A stretch of DNA of 64,000 bases, taken from Luteirhabdus pelagi (GTDB taxonomy: Bacteria; Bacteroidota; Bacteroidia; Flavobacteriales; Flavobacteriaceae). The DNA is taken from NCBI RefSeq assembly GCF_016827595.1, contig NZ_JAECMS010000002.1:1-64000 (forward strand), read 5' to 3'. This document shows, piece after piece, positions 35,605 through 44,796 of the stretch. The position numbers were made by a program, and so were the translations under genes. Below the pieces are notes generated by a model, which was not told where the DNA came from, made no database searches, and worked only from the letters and a program-made list of their open reading frames with translations. Within the stretch, counting starts at the first letter, position 1, and every line of letters starts with the position of its first letter.

Positions 35605-36528
35605 CTATTCTTCTTTCAAAAATTGAATGTTTCGCTTCAGACCTTCGTATTTTGTTCGTTTTACAGCACTTTTCCTGAAAATCTCATTGAAAGTTGCCTT
35701 GGTAATCTCCTCCCATTCCTTTTTGGAATACTTCAACAACTCAGGTTTGGGGTTGAAGAGAGGTTCACTATGAGATTTGCTAAAACGGTTCCACGGACAA
35801 ACATCCTGACATACATCGCAACCGAACATCCAATCGTCCATTTCACCCGAAAATTCATTTGGAATCTCATTTTTCAACTCGATGGTCAGATACGAAATAC
35901 ATTTACTTCCATCCACCACATAAGGTTCAACGATGGCTTGCGTCGGACAGGCATCGATACAGGCGGTGCAACTTCCACAGTGATCGGTTACAGGCGTATC
36001 GTAGTCCAATTCCAAATCGATGATCAATTCGGCAATAAAGTAAAAGGACCCCACTTGCTTTGTCAATAGGTTCGTATGCTTGCCCATCCAGCCAAGGCCA
36101 CTTCTGGCTGCCCAGGTTTTATCCAATACAGGAGCCGAATCGACAAACGCACGGCCGTGTACTTCTCCTATTTCATCATGTATAAAATGCAGCAGCGATT
36201 TGAGTTTATCCTTGATTACGAAATGGTAATCGCGACCATAAGCATATTTCGAAATTTTATAAGAATCACCTCGCTGTGTTTCCGAAGGAAAATAATTCAG
36301 CAACACCGACACCACGCTCTTCGCTCCAGGCACCAACAAGGTTGGATCCAACCGTTTGTCAAAATGGTTTTCGAGATACTGCATTTCTCCCTGCTTGCCC
36401 TCCTTCAGCCATTTTTCCAATCGTGGCGCTTCTTCTTCCAAAAATTCAGCTTTGCTGATACCACAGGACATAAAGCCGAGGCGCTTGGCTTCAGACTTGA
36501 TGAGCTGGGTATGGTGAGAAGTAGACAT
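35605..36528 (-). CDS. queG: Epoxyqueuosine reductase QueG
   Basis: A 307-residue cobalamin-dependent iron-sulfur enzyme that performs the last step of queuosine synthesis in tRNA. Evidence: N-terminal [16 protein letters not shown], the [25 protein letters not shown] substrate/cofactor stretch, and two [4Fe-4S] motifs, [16 protein letters not shown] and [11 protein letters not shown]. It lies behind the P450 gene; the 24-base gap is filled by a 7-bp tandem repeat array that reaches to within four bases of the start codon. Confidence 0.96.
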   Translation of the reverse strand: MSTSHHTQLIKSEAKRLGFMSCGISKAEFLEEEAPRLEKWLKEGKQGEMQYLENHFDKRLDPTLLVPGAKSVVSVLLNYFPSETQRGDSYKISKYAYGRDYHFVIKDKLKSLLHFIHDEIGEVHGRAFVDSAPVLDKTWAARSGLGWMGKHTNLLTKQVGSFYFIAELIIDLELDYDTPVTDHCGSCTACIDACPTQAIVEPYVVDGSKCISYLTIELKNEIPNEFSGEMDDWMFGCDVCQDVCPWNRFSKSHSEPLFNPKPELLKYSKKEWEEITKATFNEIFRKSAVKRTKYEGLKRNIQFLKEE

Positions 36529-36532
36529 GTTG

Positions 36533-36588
36533 TAGTCGGTAGTCTATAGTTTTTAGTCGTTAGTCGTTAGTCGTTGGTTGTTGGGAGT
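36533..36588. repeat. Eight tandem 7-bp units (TAGTCGT type) across the P450 stop and the queG upstream gap
   Basis: In strict 7-base register: TAGTCGG, TAGTCTA, TAGTTTT, three perfect TAGTCGT (36554-36574), TGGTTGT, TGGGAGT. Read on the minus strand, the array encodes the last residues of the P450 (NNQRLTTND and stop) and continues to near the queG start. Confidence 0.9.
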
Positions 36589-37914
36589 AATTTTTTTAAA
36601 ATGAAGAATGGCGTCCTTCGGTTTTAAGGTAATCAATGGTAAGGTTTTTATGGGGGTTTCTTTTGGTTTTATTTCGAAATGTTGAATGAGGTGTGAAACG
36701 GCGAGCACCATTTCATACATGGCAAAATTGTTTCCGATGCACATTCTTGGTCCCGCGCCAAAAGGGAAATAAAAACCAGAATAGTTTTTAGCAGTTCTAT
36801 CCGAGAAACGTTCGGGGTTGAATAAAAGTGGATCTTCCCAGTGATCGGGATGGCGATGTATTTCATATACAGAAAACAATAAACTTGTGCCTTTTTCAAA
36901 TTCCATCTGGTGAAACGAATCGTCTTCTAGATTCACCCGATCGATAAAATAGGCGGGCGGATACAAGCGCATGGATTCCTCGATAACCTGAGTGGTATAG
37001 GTAGCCTGTTTAATTTTTTCCATCAAGGAATTAGCATGCGAAAGTTGCGCAACTTCCTTTCGTAATTTTTGTTGCACTTCGGGATGTCTGGCCAACAGTT
37101 CACAGGTGAAGGTGAGGGCATTGCTGGTAGTTTCATGTCCGGCCACAAAAAGAATTAGGATTTCATCGATTAGCTGAGCCTCTTCCATTCCGCTGCCATC
37201 TTCATATCTGGCATCCAATAGCATATCGAGCAAATCGTTTTCCCTTTTTTGACTTGCCTTTCGTTCTGCAACAATGTCTCGTAGCATTTCTCGTGACTCT
37301 TCAACTAAGTCCAAATACTTCTGAATGGTGCCACTGAAACGAAACCATCTATTCAAATACGGCTGGCGCAGTTCACGTACCAACATTTTTTGAGCGGCTT
37401 CGGTTATGTGTTGTAGTCGGTTGATCTGTTCTTGTGAAATCGCCCCGCTGAACAATGATTTCGCTACCACCTGAAACGCGAGGTCGTTAAACACAGGAAA
37501 AATATCGAACGGCTTATCGGTTTCAATTTTTTGAAGCTCGGTTTCAATAGTATGTTGCATACTATCAAGTATGGTTGCCAGTTGCTTTTTATGAAAGCCT
37601 GGCTGAATCAATTTACGTTGGGTCTTCCACAATTCCCCATCCGAAGTAAGCAATCCCTTGCCCACGTATTTCGCTAAGTCCTGCGTTTGAATCGTGGACT
37701 TAGAATAATTTCGTTGGTTCTTTTGAAGCACATATTGAAGAAATTCCGCATCACGGGAAAACACCACGGACGATTTCAACCCAATCTGAAGTTTGAAGGT
37801 ATCGCCATGGCGACGGAAGTTCTCATGGTGAAACGGGAGCGGGTTCTTTAAGATTTCGAAGGAATGCTTCAGAAACCGAAGCAAAGGAACTTTTGGTATG
37901 TTTTCAGTGGCCAT
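36553..37914 (-). CDS. Cytochrome P450
   Basis: A 453-residue heme monooxygenase without a membrane anchor. Visible are the I-helix oxygen motif (ILFVAGHETTSNAL), the K-helix E-x2-R (EESMRL), the PERF motif (FNPERFSD) and the heme-thiolate loop FPFGAGPRMCIGNNFA. The class resembles bacterial CYP102-like or CYP4-like fatty-acid hydroxylases, but the substrate is unknown; no redox partner gene adjoins. Ends three bases before... its 3' end is made by the 7-bp repeat array, giving a tail NNQRLTTND that is not part of the P450 fold. The start codon lies two bases after the ruvB stop. Confidence 0.93.
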   Translation of the reverse strand: MATENIPKVPLLRFLKHSFEILKNPLPFHHENFRRHGDTFKLQIGLKSSVVFSRDAEFLQYVLQKNQRNYSKSTIQTQDLAKYVGKGLLTSDGELWKTQRKLIQPGFHKKQLATILDSMQHTIETELQKIETDKPFDIFPVFNDLAFQVVAKSLFSGAISQEQINRLQHITEAAQKMLVRELRQPYLNRWFRFSGTIQKYLDLVEESREMLRDIVAERKASQKRENDLLDMLLDARYEDGSGMEEAQLIDEILILFVAGHETTSNALTFTCELLARHPEVQQKLRKEVAQLSHANSLMEKIKQATYTTQVIEESMRLYPPAYFIDRVNLEDDSFHQMEFEKGTSLLFSVYEIHRHPDHWEDPLLFNPERFSDRTAKNYSGFYFPFGAGPRMCIGNNFAMYEMVLAVSHLIQHFEIKPKETPIKTLPLITLKPKDAILHFKKITPNNQRLTTND

Positions 37915-37916
37915 AA

Positions 37917-38939
37917 TTAAAACAGTCCTCCCTGCACCCCACCTTTGGTTCGGCCCAAATGCTTGTAGGCCGCTTCAGTGACTTCTCTTCCCCTGGGCGT
38001 TCGCACGATGAAGCCTTGTTGAATTAGGAACGGTTCGTAGACTTCTTCAATGGTTTCGCCATTTTCAGAAACGGCGGTAGCCAAGGTTGTTATCCCAACA
38101 GGTCCACCTTTAAATTTATCGATGATGGTCGCAAGAATTTTATTATCCATTTCATCCAAACCGTACGCATCGACATTCAATTGTTTTAGAGCAAATTTTG
38201 CAATTTGTATATTGATATTTCCATCTCCCTTAATCTGGGCAAAGTCGCGTACCCTCCGCAGCAACGCATTAGCAATTCTAGGCGTTCCTCGACTTCGACC
38301 CGCAATTTCGATAGCGGCTTCCATGGTGATGGGAACATCCAAAATATCGGCACTTCGTTCAACAATCGTCGTTAATAATTCGGTGGTGTAGTAATTTAAT
38401 CGTGATGATATACCGAAACGCGCCCGCATCGGAGCCGTCAATAATCCCGAACGGGTAGTGGCACCGACTAAGGTAAAAGGATTTAAATTAATTTGGACGG
38501 TTCGAGCATTGGGGCCCGTTTCAATCATGATATCAATTTTATAATCCTCCATTGCACTGTAAAGGTATTCCTCTACTATTGGACTGAGGCGATGAATTTC
38601 ATCTATAAACAGTACATCGCGTTCTTCAAGATTGGTAAGCAGTCCGGCGAGGTCGCCAGGTTTATCGAGTACCGGTCCAGATGTCACTTTTATCCCAACA
38701 CTAAGTTCATTCGCGAGAATATGGGCCAGTGTAGTTTTACCGAGTCCAGGAGGTCCGTGAAAAAGGGTATGATCCAATGCTTCTTTTCGAAGGTTCGCCG
38801 CTTGTACGAATACCTGAAGGTTTTCCAACGCTTGTTCTTGTCCGTTAAAGTCGTCGAAGCTTAAGGGCCGTAACTTTCGCTCCATATCGAGCTCTTGGGG
38901 AGAAAATTGTTCGCCGGTGGGGTCTAGGTGTTCGTTCAT
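37917..38939 (-). CDS. ruvB: Holliday junction branch migration helicase RuvB
   Basis: A 340-residue AAA+ ATPase that drives branch migration with RuvA. Motifs: N-terminal [19 protein letters not shown], Walker [11 protein letters not shown], Walker [10 protein letters not shown], sensor and arginine-finger region [18 protein letters not shown], and the winged-helix end [18 protein letters not shown]. The start MNEHLDP agrees with flavobacterial homologues. A TATATTTG element lies only four bases upstream of the ATG, which would make the transcript nearly leaderless. First gene of the ruvB-P450-queG run. Confidence 0.97.
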   Translation of the reverse strand: MNEHLDPTGEQFSPQELDMERKLRPLSFDDFNGQEQALENLQVFVQAANLRKEALDHTLFHGPPGLGKTTLAHILANELSVGIKVTSGPVLDKPGDLAGLLTNLEERDVLFIDEIHRLSPIVEEYLYSAMEDYKIDIMIETGPNARTVQINLNPFTLVGATTRSGLLTAPMRARFGISSRLNYYTTELLTTIVERSADILDVPITMEAAIEIAGRSRGTPRIANALLRRVRDFAQIKGDGNINIQIAKFALKQLNVDAYGLDEMDNKILATIIDKFKGGPVGITTLATAVSENGETIEEVYEPFLIQQGFIVRTPRGREVTEAAYKHLGRTKGGVQGGLF

Positions 38940-38943
38940 ATCA

Positions 38944-38970
38944 CAAATATACGAAGAAACTAAAACGCAA
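38944..38970 (-). promoter_or_regulatory. Probable promoter TTG-N16-TATATTTG directly before ruvB
   Basis: TATATTTG at 38944-38951 and TTG at 38968-38970 on the minus strand. The predicted transcription start falls on or next to the ruvB ATG at 38939, so the mRNA may be leaderless. Confidence 0.45.
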
Positions 38971-39002
38971 TTCTTTCGAATTCATAAAGGGTAAAACAAA
39001 AA

Positions 39003-39030
39003 AACCGCATCCCTCCTCTTGGATGCGGTT
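39003..39030. terminator. Terminator hairpin upstream of ruvB
   Basis: Stem AACCGCATCC / GGATGCGGTT (39003-39012 with 39021-39030), followed on the minus strand by a run of seven T including the stem ends. No gene ends in front of it on the minus strand, which suggests it closes a short non-coding transcript. Confidence 0.75.
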
Positions 39031-39102
39031 TTTCACCTTATCGGCAACTCCTCACGATACCGACAAAGTAAGTCTAAACCTAATTATTTTTTCACCTTAA
39101 CG
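39003..39102 (-). ncRNA. Candidate small RNA (~100 nt) between the oxidase operon and ruvB
   Basis: A TATACCTTTG promoter-like element (TACCTTTG at 39108-39115) would start a transcript near 39102 that ends at the hairpin 39003-39030. Inside there is a possible stem GTCGG / CCGAT with a 15-base loop and two copies of AAGGTGAAAAA, 59 bases apart. No open frame. I do not recognise a known RNA family. Support is only geometric. Confidence 0.3.
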
Positions 39103-39160
39103 TACTACAAAGGTATAGGGCAAAAGCGAAAAATGCATACGTGTTACCCCGTATTTTATA

Positions 39161-39187
39161 AAAAAACCCTTCCGTTTTGGAAGGGTT
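39161..39187 (-). terminator. Rho-independent terminator of the ACIII/oxidase operon
   Basis: Stem CCCTTCC / GGAAGGG (39167-39173 with 39179-39185) with a T-run on the minus strand, 25 bases past the coxA stop codon. Confidence 0.8.
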
Positions 39188-39211
39188 TTTTAGTATCTGT
39201 TTCACTAAAGC

Positions 39212-41038
39212 TTAGTGATTTAGCTCTTCTTCGTTATCCTGAAGTGGTAAGGTCTGAGGAATAAAGTCTTGCCCCGGAATTACGTAATCGGTTTCGTCTT
39301 TGTTCAACTTACTATAGTCGTATGCCCAACGATATACATGTGGAATAGGACCATCCCAATTTCCGTGGATGTGTTTCATTTCGGCCGTCCATTCCAATGT
39401 ATTCGAATTCCATGGGTTCTTCGCACCTCTTTTTCCGTAGAACATAGAATAGAAGAAGTTATACAAGAATACCAGTTGAACTGCTGCCGTAACGATTGCA
39501 AAAATGGTCATTACCACATTCACATCGGCCAAGTCGTCGAAATACGGGAAGTTTGTATTGGTATAGTAACGACGTGGCAGTCCTGCCAATCCAACAAAGT
39601 GCATTGGGAAGAATACTCCGTAAGCACCAATAGCGGTTACCCAGAAGTGAACATATCCTAAGTTTTTATTCATCATTCTACCTTCGAACATTTTCGGGAA
39701 CCAGTGGTATACCCCTGCGAACAATCCGTACAAGGCCGAAATACCCATTACCAAGTGGAAGTGAGCTACCACGAAGTAGGTATCGTGAACGTTAATATCC
39801 AAGGCACTATCCCCAAGGATAATTCCGGTAAGTCCACCCGTAATAAAGGTTGACACCAATCCGATGGAGAATAACATACCAGGGTTAAACTGTAGGTTCC
39901 CTTTCCAAAGGGTCGTGATATAGTTAAATGCTTTTACTGCGGAAGGAATCGCAATTAATAATGTTGTAAAGGTAAATACCGATCCAAGGAATGGGTTCAT
40001 ACCTGAGATAAACATGTGGTGACCCCAAACAATTGTCGATAGAAACGCAATCGCTAAGATGGAAGCAACCATCGCACGATATCCGAAAATCGGTTTCCGT
40101 GAATTGGTGGCAATTACTTCAGAGGTAATACCAAGGGCCGGAAGCAATACGATGTATACTTCAGGGTGACCAAGGAACCAGAATAAGTGTTCAAAGAGTA
40201 CCGGTGATCCCCCTTGATTATGCAGTACTTCTCCAGCGATATAGATATCGGATAGGAAGAAAGACGTTCCAAAGCTTCGGTCCATAATCAACATCAACGC
40301 TGCTGAAAGTAATACTGGGAATGAAACCACACCGATAATAGCCGTTACAAAGAACGCCCAAATAGTAAGTGGAAGGCGTGTCATAGACATCCCTTTTGTA
40401 CGTAAGTTGATTACCGTTACGATATAATTCAATGAACCAAGTAACGAAGAAGCAATAAAGATTGCCATAGAGACCAACCAAAGGGTCATCCCTGCACCAG
40501 AACCGGGAATAGCTTGTGGTAAGGCACTAAGCGGCGGATAGATGGTCCAACCTGCCGATGCTGGTCCTGCCTCCACGAACAGAGACAATACCATAATAAC
40601 ACTCGACAAGAAGAACAACCAGTAGGAAACCATATTCAGGAATCCTGAGGCCATATCTCGTGCTCCAATCTGCAAAGGAATTAAGAGGTTACTAAACGTA
40701 CCACTTAATCCTGCGGTAAGGACGAAGAATACCATGATGGTACCGTGAATAGTTACCAATGCCAAATAAACACTTGGATCCATTACACCTCCTTCGGCCC
40801 ATTTACCTAGGAAAATTTCAAATATTGTAAACGGTTCTTCTGGCCATGCCAATTGCATTCTAAATAAGATAGACATGGCAATACCGATGATACCCATAAA
40901 CAGACCGGTGATAAGGTACTGCTTGGATATCATTTTATGATCTTGACTAAAGATATACTTCGTTATGAAGGTCTCTTTGTGATGATGCCCATGATCATCG
41001 TGGTGATCTATTGCGTGTTCGTGTGCGTGTGCTGACAT
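39212..41038 (-). CDS. ctaD: Cytochrome c oxidase subunit I
   Basis: A 608-residue heme-copper oxidase catalytic subunit with 12 transmembrane helices. Ligands are visible: heme a/a3 and CuB histidines in FWFLGHPEVYIVLLPALG and WGHHMF, the HDTYFVVAHFHLVMG segment of helix X, and the GHPEVY motif of A-type oxidases. The N-terminus carries a His/Asp-rich cytoplasmic stretch (HAHEHAIDHHDDHGHHH). It reduces oxygen with electrons from subunit II and pumps protons. Last gene of the act-cox operon, followed by a strong terminator. Also called coxA. Confidence 0.96.
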   Translation of the reverse strand: MSAHAHEHAIDHHDDHGHHHKETFITKYIFSQDHKMISKQYLITGLFMGIIGIAMSILFRMQLAWPEEPFTIFEIFLGKWAEGGVMDPSVYLALVTIHGTIMVFFVLTAGLSGTFSNLLIPLQIGARDMASGFLNMVSYWLFFLSSVIMVLSLFVEAGPASAGWTIYPPLSALPQAIPGSGAGMTLWLVSMAIFIASSLLGSLNYIVTVINLRTKGMSMTRLPLTIWAFFVTAIIGVVSFPVLLSAALMLIMDRSFGTSFFLSDIYIAGEVLHNQGGSPVLFEHLFWFLGHPEVYIVLLPALGITSEVIATNSRKPIFGYRAMVASILAIAFLSTIVWGHHMFISGMNPFLGSVFTFTTLLIAIPSAVKAFNYITTLWKGNLQFNPGMLFSIGLVSTFITGGLTGIILGDSALDINVHDTYFVVAHFHLVMGISALYGLFAGVYHWFPKMFEGRMMNKNLGYVHFWVTAIGAYGVFFPMHFVGLAGLPRRYYTNTNFPYFDDLADVNVVMTIFAIVTAAVQLVFLYNFFYSMFYGKRGAKNPWNSNTLEWTAEMKHIHGNWDGPIPHVYRWAYDYSKLNKDETDYVIPGQDFIPQTLPLQDNEEELNH

Positions 41039-41060
41039 ATCTTTTTAAGCTATTTTTTTG

Positions 41061-42128
41061 TTATTGCTCCATCGCCTTTGCCATTGTAGGCTGTTCGGCT
41101 AACCATGCTTCATACTCCTCTTCGGACTCAACAATAATCTTCATCTGCATGTTATAGTGGTTGGTACCACAAATCTTATTACATAAAAGTAGGAAATCGA
41201 ATTCGTATGGTTCTAATCCTTCTTCACCTTTAGCGATTAAGTCTTCGCTATTTTCTCTTCTAATTTCGTTAATAGTTCGCACTTTTTCAATAACCTCGTC
41301 ATTTTGACGCATATCGGCCGTTGTCATATTTGGGGTGAAGGCGAACTGGGTAATCATACCTGGCACACAGTTCATCTGTGCACGAAAGTGTGGCATGTAG
41401 GCCGAGTGCAGTACATCTTGCGAACGCATCTTGAATAACACTTTTCTTCCCACAGGAAGGTGAAGTTCATTCACCACAACATCGTCCTGCCCGTTCGGGT
41501 CGCTCATATCGACACCCAATTGATTTACACCTTCAATAAGGCGAACATTTGCTTTTCCTAGTGTATTATCTTCACCACCATAGCGTGCTCTCCAGTCAAA
41601 CTGATATGCGTATAATTCGACTACCAAAGGATCTTCTTCTTCAACATCGACATTCATGATATCGGTCCAAGTGAAGAGTCCGTAGATAATCAACCCGGCT
41701 AGTACTACTACTGGGATAATCGTCCAGATAAACTCTAATTTATCATTATCGGCATAGAAGACGGCTTTCTGACCTTTCTTCCCAGCATAGCGATAGGCGA
41801 AATAGTGTAACAACCATTGTGTAATAATTCCCACGATAAAAATGATAATCATAGAAATTAGCATCAACTGATCGGTTTCCAATCCGTGTTCTGAAGCTGA
41901 AATCGGCAACAACACATCGCCCCATTTCCAGAATGAAATGATGGTAAGTACGTAGATGAAAAGGACAAATCCTAACATCAATTTTCCGTTAATGCGGTTA
42001 TCAGCATCTGTTGCAACTTCAACAGCGTCTGAAGATGACTTTGGTTTGGACATCTGAAAAATCTTGTTCATCTGCCATACCGTGACACCAAATAAAACCA
42101 GTACTAATATTACTAAAAATGCGGTCAT
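41061..42128 (-). CDS. ctaC: Cytochrome c oxidase subunit II (CuA)
   Basis: A 355-residue subunit II with transmembrane helices at about residues 1-20, 48-68 and 88-112 and a periplasmic cupredoxin domain. CuA ligands are complete: the first His in SAYMPHFRAQ region (VLHSAYMPHF) and C-x3-C-x3-H-x2-M in LCNKICGTNHYNMQ. No fused cytochrome c domain, so it accepts electrons directly from the ACIII cytochromes or a free carrier. The acidic insertion around residues 180-210 (YGGEDNTLGKANVRLIEGVN) is unremarkable for the phylum. 22 bases before coxA. Confidence 0.95.
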   Translation of the reverse strand: MTAFLVILVLVLFGVTVWQMNKIFQMSKPKSSSDAVEVATDADNRINGKLMLGFVLFIYVLTIISFWKWGDVLLPISASEHGLETDQLMLISMIIIFIVGIITQWLLHYFAYRYAGKKGQKAVFYADNDKLEFIWTIIPVVVLAGLIIYGLFTWTDIMNVDVEEEDPLVVELYAYQFDWRARYGGEDNTLGKANVRLIEGVNQLGVDMSDPNGQDDVVVNELHLPVGRKVLFKMRSQDVLHSAYMPHFRAQMNCVPGMITQFAFTPNMTTADMRQNDEVIEKVRTINEIRRENSEDLIAKGEEGLEPYEFDFLLLCNKICGTNHYNMQMKIIVESEEEYEAWLAEQPTMAKAMEQ

Positions 42129-42153
42129 TGCTATCTGTCTCTATTCAAATTTA

Positions 42154-43536
42154 TTAATAATGAAAGTGTTTACTTTCCTTGACGAATGGGTTGCGTGTTG
42201 CGAGCAATGGTGCTTTTGCCAAGGCGCTGAACACGACAAACACAAACAAGCCAAAGAAGAAGAACACCGATCCGATTTCTGGAAGCCCGATGAACCATGA
42301 TTCACCAACTGTAGCTGGCATCACCATATTGAACACGTCGATATAGTGTCCTGCTAAGATGACGATTCCCGTAAGGATAACGAACCAGTTGATTCGCTTA
42401 TAGTCGCTGTTCATTAGCAACAATACTGGGAAAATAAAGTTCATAACGAGCATACCGAAGAACGGCAATTTATAGTCTTCAATTCGTGTGATAAAATACG
42501 TTACCTCTTCTGGAATATTCGAGTACCAGATCAGCATAAACTGTGAGAACCATAGATAGGTCCAGAAAATACTGAAACCGAACATAAACTTAGCCAAGTC
42601 ATGAATATGGCTATCGTTCACAAACTCAAGATATCCTTGCGATTTTAGTACGATGGCAACCATAGAAATTACAGTAATAGCGCTTACCATCATTCCGGCG
42701 AATACATACCATCCAAATAAGGTCGAGAACCAGTGTGGGTCGAAGCTCATAATCCAATCCCAAGACATCATCGATTCGGTAACGATAAAGAATACCAAGA
42801 ATCCAGCGGACAGTTTGAAATTTTTCTTGAACCAACGGTTGTCCTCGGCGTCGTCTTGACGAAGTGAGTTTCTTCTAGAGAAATGACGGTAAAGGTTCCA
42901 TCCAATTAGATAGATTGCTGCTCTTATTAAGAAGAAGGGAACATTTAAGTAGCCACTTTTTCCTGCGATTAAGGCATCATAATGATCACTTTCAGGGTTC
43001 ACCAATTCTGGGTCCATCCAATGAAAGATATGATTTACATGGAAAGCGGAAAGCACTAATAAGATAAAGATGATAATTGAACCTACCGGAAGATAGGCTG
43101 TAATTCCTTCCATAACTCGGAATAGAACGGGCGACCATCCTGCTTGTGCAGCATATTGAATAGCGTAGAAAGCAAGAACACCCAATGCGATCATAAAGAA
43201 AAAGAAACATGCGATATAAAGGGCAGACCAAGGTCGGTTCTGTAATTGATGTAATACATGCTCGTAGTGAGCATCCTCTCCTCCATCGTGTGCAGGTTCT
43301 AAACGAGGATTCATAGCTTCGTGACCGTCATGGCCTGCCTCGGCACCGCCATGATGCTCCATCGTGGCATGACTATCCTCGGCATGTTCGCCATGGCCAT
43401 CTCCGTGTGATGCCATCATTTCCTTCACCTCTTCCGTACTGCTAGGGGCAGTAAGAAAACCAGCAACAATGCCTATGGCGCCAACAACCATAAAGATTAT
43501 TGCGAAGAGTTTTAATTTGCTAGGTACTGAATACAT
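42154..43536 (-). CDS. actF: Alternative complex III subunit ActF (quinol:cytochrome c oxidoreductase membrane subunit)
   Basis: A 460-residue membrane protein of about ten helices, homologous in pattern to ActC/NrfD and in the order of ACIII operons the ActF subunit. The ATG at 43536 (MYSVPSKLKLF) is chosen; a longer frame would extend into the actE gene. Between helix 1 and 2 (residues ~44-96) lies a loop with about a dozen histidines (HGDGHGEHAEDSHATMEHH onward). The complex moves electrons from menaquinol to cytochrome c or directly to the oxidase. Next gene is oxidase subunit II. Confidence 0.92.
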   Translation of the reverse strand: MYSVPSKLKLFAIIFMVVGAIGIVAGFLTAPSSTEEVKEMMASHGDGHGEHAEDSHATMEHHGGAEAGHDGHEAMNPRLEPAHDGGEDAHYEHVLHQLQNRPWSALYIACFFFFMIALGVLAFYAIQYAAQAGWSPVLFRVMEGITAYLPVGSIIIFILLVLSAFHVNHIFHWMDPELVNPESDHYDALIAGKSGYLNVPFFLIRAAIYLIGWNLYRHFSRRNSLRQDDAEDNRWFKKNFKLSAGFLVFFIVTESMMSWDWIMSFDPHWFSTLFGWYVFAGMMVSAITVISMVAIVLKSQGYLEFVNDSHIHDLAKFMFGFSIFWTYLWFSQFMLIWYSNIPEEVTYFITRIEDYKLPFFGMLVMNFIFPVLLLMNSDYKRINWFVILTGIVILAGHYIDVFNMVMPATVGESWFIGLPEIGSVFFFFGLFVFVVFSALAKAPLLATRNPFVKESKHFHY

Positions 43537-43564
43537 ATCGATTGCTATTCTCTTTAAACGTTTG

Positions 43565-44254
43565 TTAGTTTTCTTGTGTTCCCTCTGCTTCATTCTCCAT
43601 CGCTGCGCTCTCTTGCTCCATGGAACCGTTTGCAGCCATCTGGTCGCCACCTGTTGCGGTAGAATCCTGTGCAGCTCCTTCTGGAGTTAATTCAGGCTCT
43701 CCCTTCAAGGCAGCTTTTAAGTTCATTACATGTTGGGTAATTTGCCAGCGCTCTTTTTCGTTCGTTTGTGAAGCGTAAGAACCCATGGCGTTCAACCCAT
43801 ACATCTGAACATGGTAGATACTACCAGGTGTGATATTTCGTCCCGGATCAGCATAACTCGGAATACCCAAGAATTTTTCACGCTGCGCCAAGATTCCTTT
43901 TCCGTCACCTTTATCGCCATGACAAACGGCACAATAAACAGTATATAATTGTGCACCTGCCGCCAAGTTATCATCTGTGACTGGAAGTGGATTTGTTAAT
44001 TCAGCACGTGCTTTTTCCAATCCTTCGTTCGAATCTTCATAGTCGTAAGGTTTCCATCCACGTGGAATAGATCCTGCCGCTGGAAGCTTTGCCTCTTGTC
44101 CGTTTTGGAACACATCATATTCACCATAGGTTTCATATCCTACCGGCTCATACATATTTGGCATATATTGATAGTTAGGCTCTCCCTTATCGGCGCAGGA
44201 CGTAATCCCTATCACCGCGATAAGCGCAACCCCTATGTACAAGACTTTTTTCAT
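43565..44254 (-). CDS. actE: Alternative complex III subunit ActE, monoheme cytochrome c lipoprotein
   Basis: A 229-residue protein starting at ATG 44254, one base after the actD stop. Lipoprotein signal (MKKVLYIGVALIAVIGITSC) and one heme c motif CAVCH in LYTVYCAVCHGDKGDGKG, with a distal Met candidate in the MYGLNAMGSYA region. The C-terminal tail is acidic and Gln-rich. ActE is the mobile-like cytochrome c head that passes electrons out of ACIII towards subunit II of the oxidase. Start choice is supported by the lipobox. Confidence 0.93.
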   Translation of the reverse strand: MKKVLYIGVALIAVIGITSCADKGEPNYQYMPNMYEPVGYETYGEYDVFQNGQEAKLPAAGSIPRGWKPYDYEDSNEGLEKARAELTNPLPVTDDNLAAGAQLYTVYCAVCHGDKGDGKGILAQREKFLGIPSYADPGRNITPGSIYHVQMYGLNAMGSYASQTNEKERWQITQHVMNLKAALKGEPELTPEGAAQDSTATGGDQMAANGSMEQESAAMENEAEGTQEN

Positions 44255-44255
44255 A

Positions 44256-44792
44256 TTAATGATCGTCATTGTTTTCAACTAGTTTTATTTCCAAAGCACC
44301 GGTATTGGTCAAGAAATCGGCAACTTTTTTAACATCATTTCGACCGGCGTCCACAACCATCAAAAAATGATCGTCGGTAGTACGCGGATCTGGATTTTCA
44401 GCTTTCTTGAAGGGCCACAATTTGCTACGCATGTAAAAAGTGATCACCATTAAGTGAGCTGCAAAAAATACCGTAAGTTCGAACATAATCGGTACGAAAG
44501 CCGGCATGTTTTCCAGATAGCTGAAAGAAGGCTTACCACCGATATCCTGTGGCCAATCTTCAATCATGATAAAATTCATCATTACAATAGCAACAGATAA
44601 TCCTACCAATCCATATAAGAAGGATGTAATCGCAATTCGAGTGTAGGGAAGTCCCATGGCCTTATCTAGGCCGTGCACTGGAAAAGGCGTGTAAACTTCT
44701 TCAATATGATAGTGCTCTGCACGAACATCCTTTACAGCCTGCATTAGGATGTCGTCGTCGGTATAAATAGCGTGAAGTGTCTTCGATGCCAT
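44256..44792 (-). CDS. actD: Alternative complex III subunit ActD (DUF3341)
   Basis: A 178-residue DUF3341 protein: an N-terminal soluble alpha/beta part (HAIYTDDDILMQAVKDVRA, VYTPFPVHGLDKAMGL), two transmembrane helices (~62-82 and ~98-120) and a soluble C-terminal part (DHFLMVVDAGRN). It has no cofactor motif and is a structural membrane subunit of ACIII. The ATG at 44792 lies four bases past the actC stop; the longer frame to 44864 would overlap actC deeply and is unlikely. Confidence 0.93.
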   Translation of the reverse strand: MASKTLHAIYTDDDILMQAVKDVRAEHYHIEEVYTPFPVHGLDKAMGLPYTRIAITSFLYGLVGLSVAIVMMNFIMIEDWPQDIGGKPSFSYLENMPAFVPIMFELTVFFAAHLMVITFYMRSKLWPFKKAENPDPRTTDDHFLMVVDAGRNDVKKVADFLTNTGALEIKLVENNDDH

Positions 44793-44796
44793 TGTC

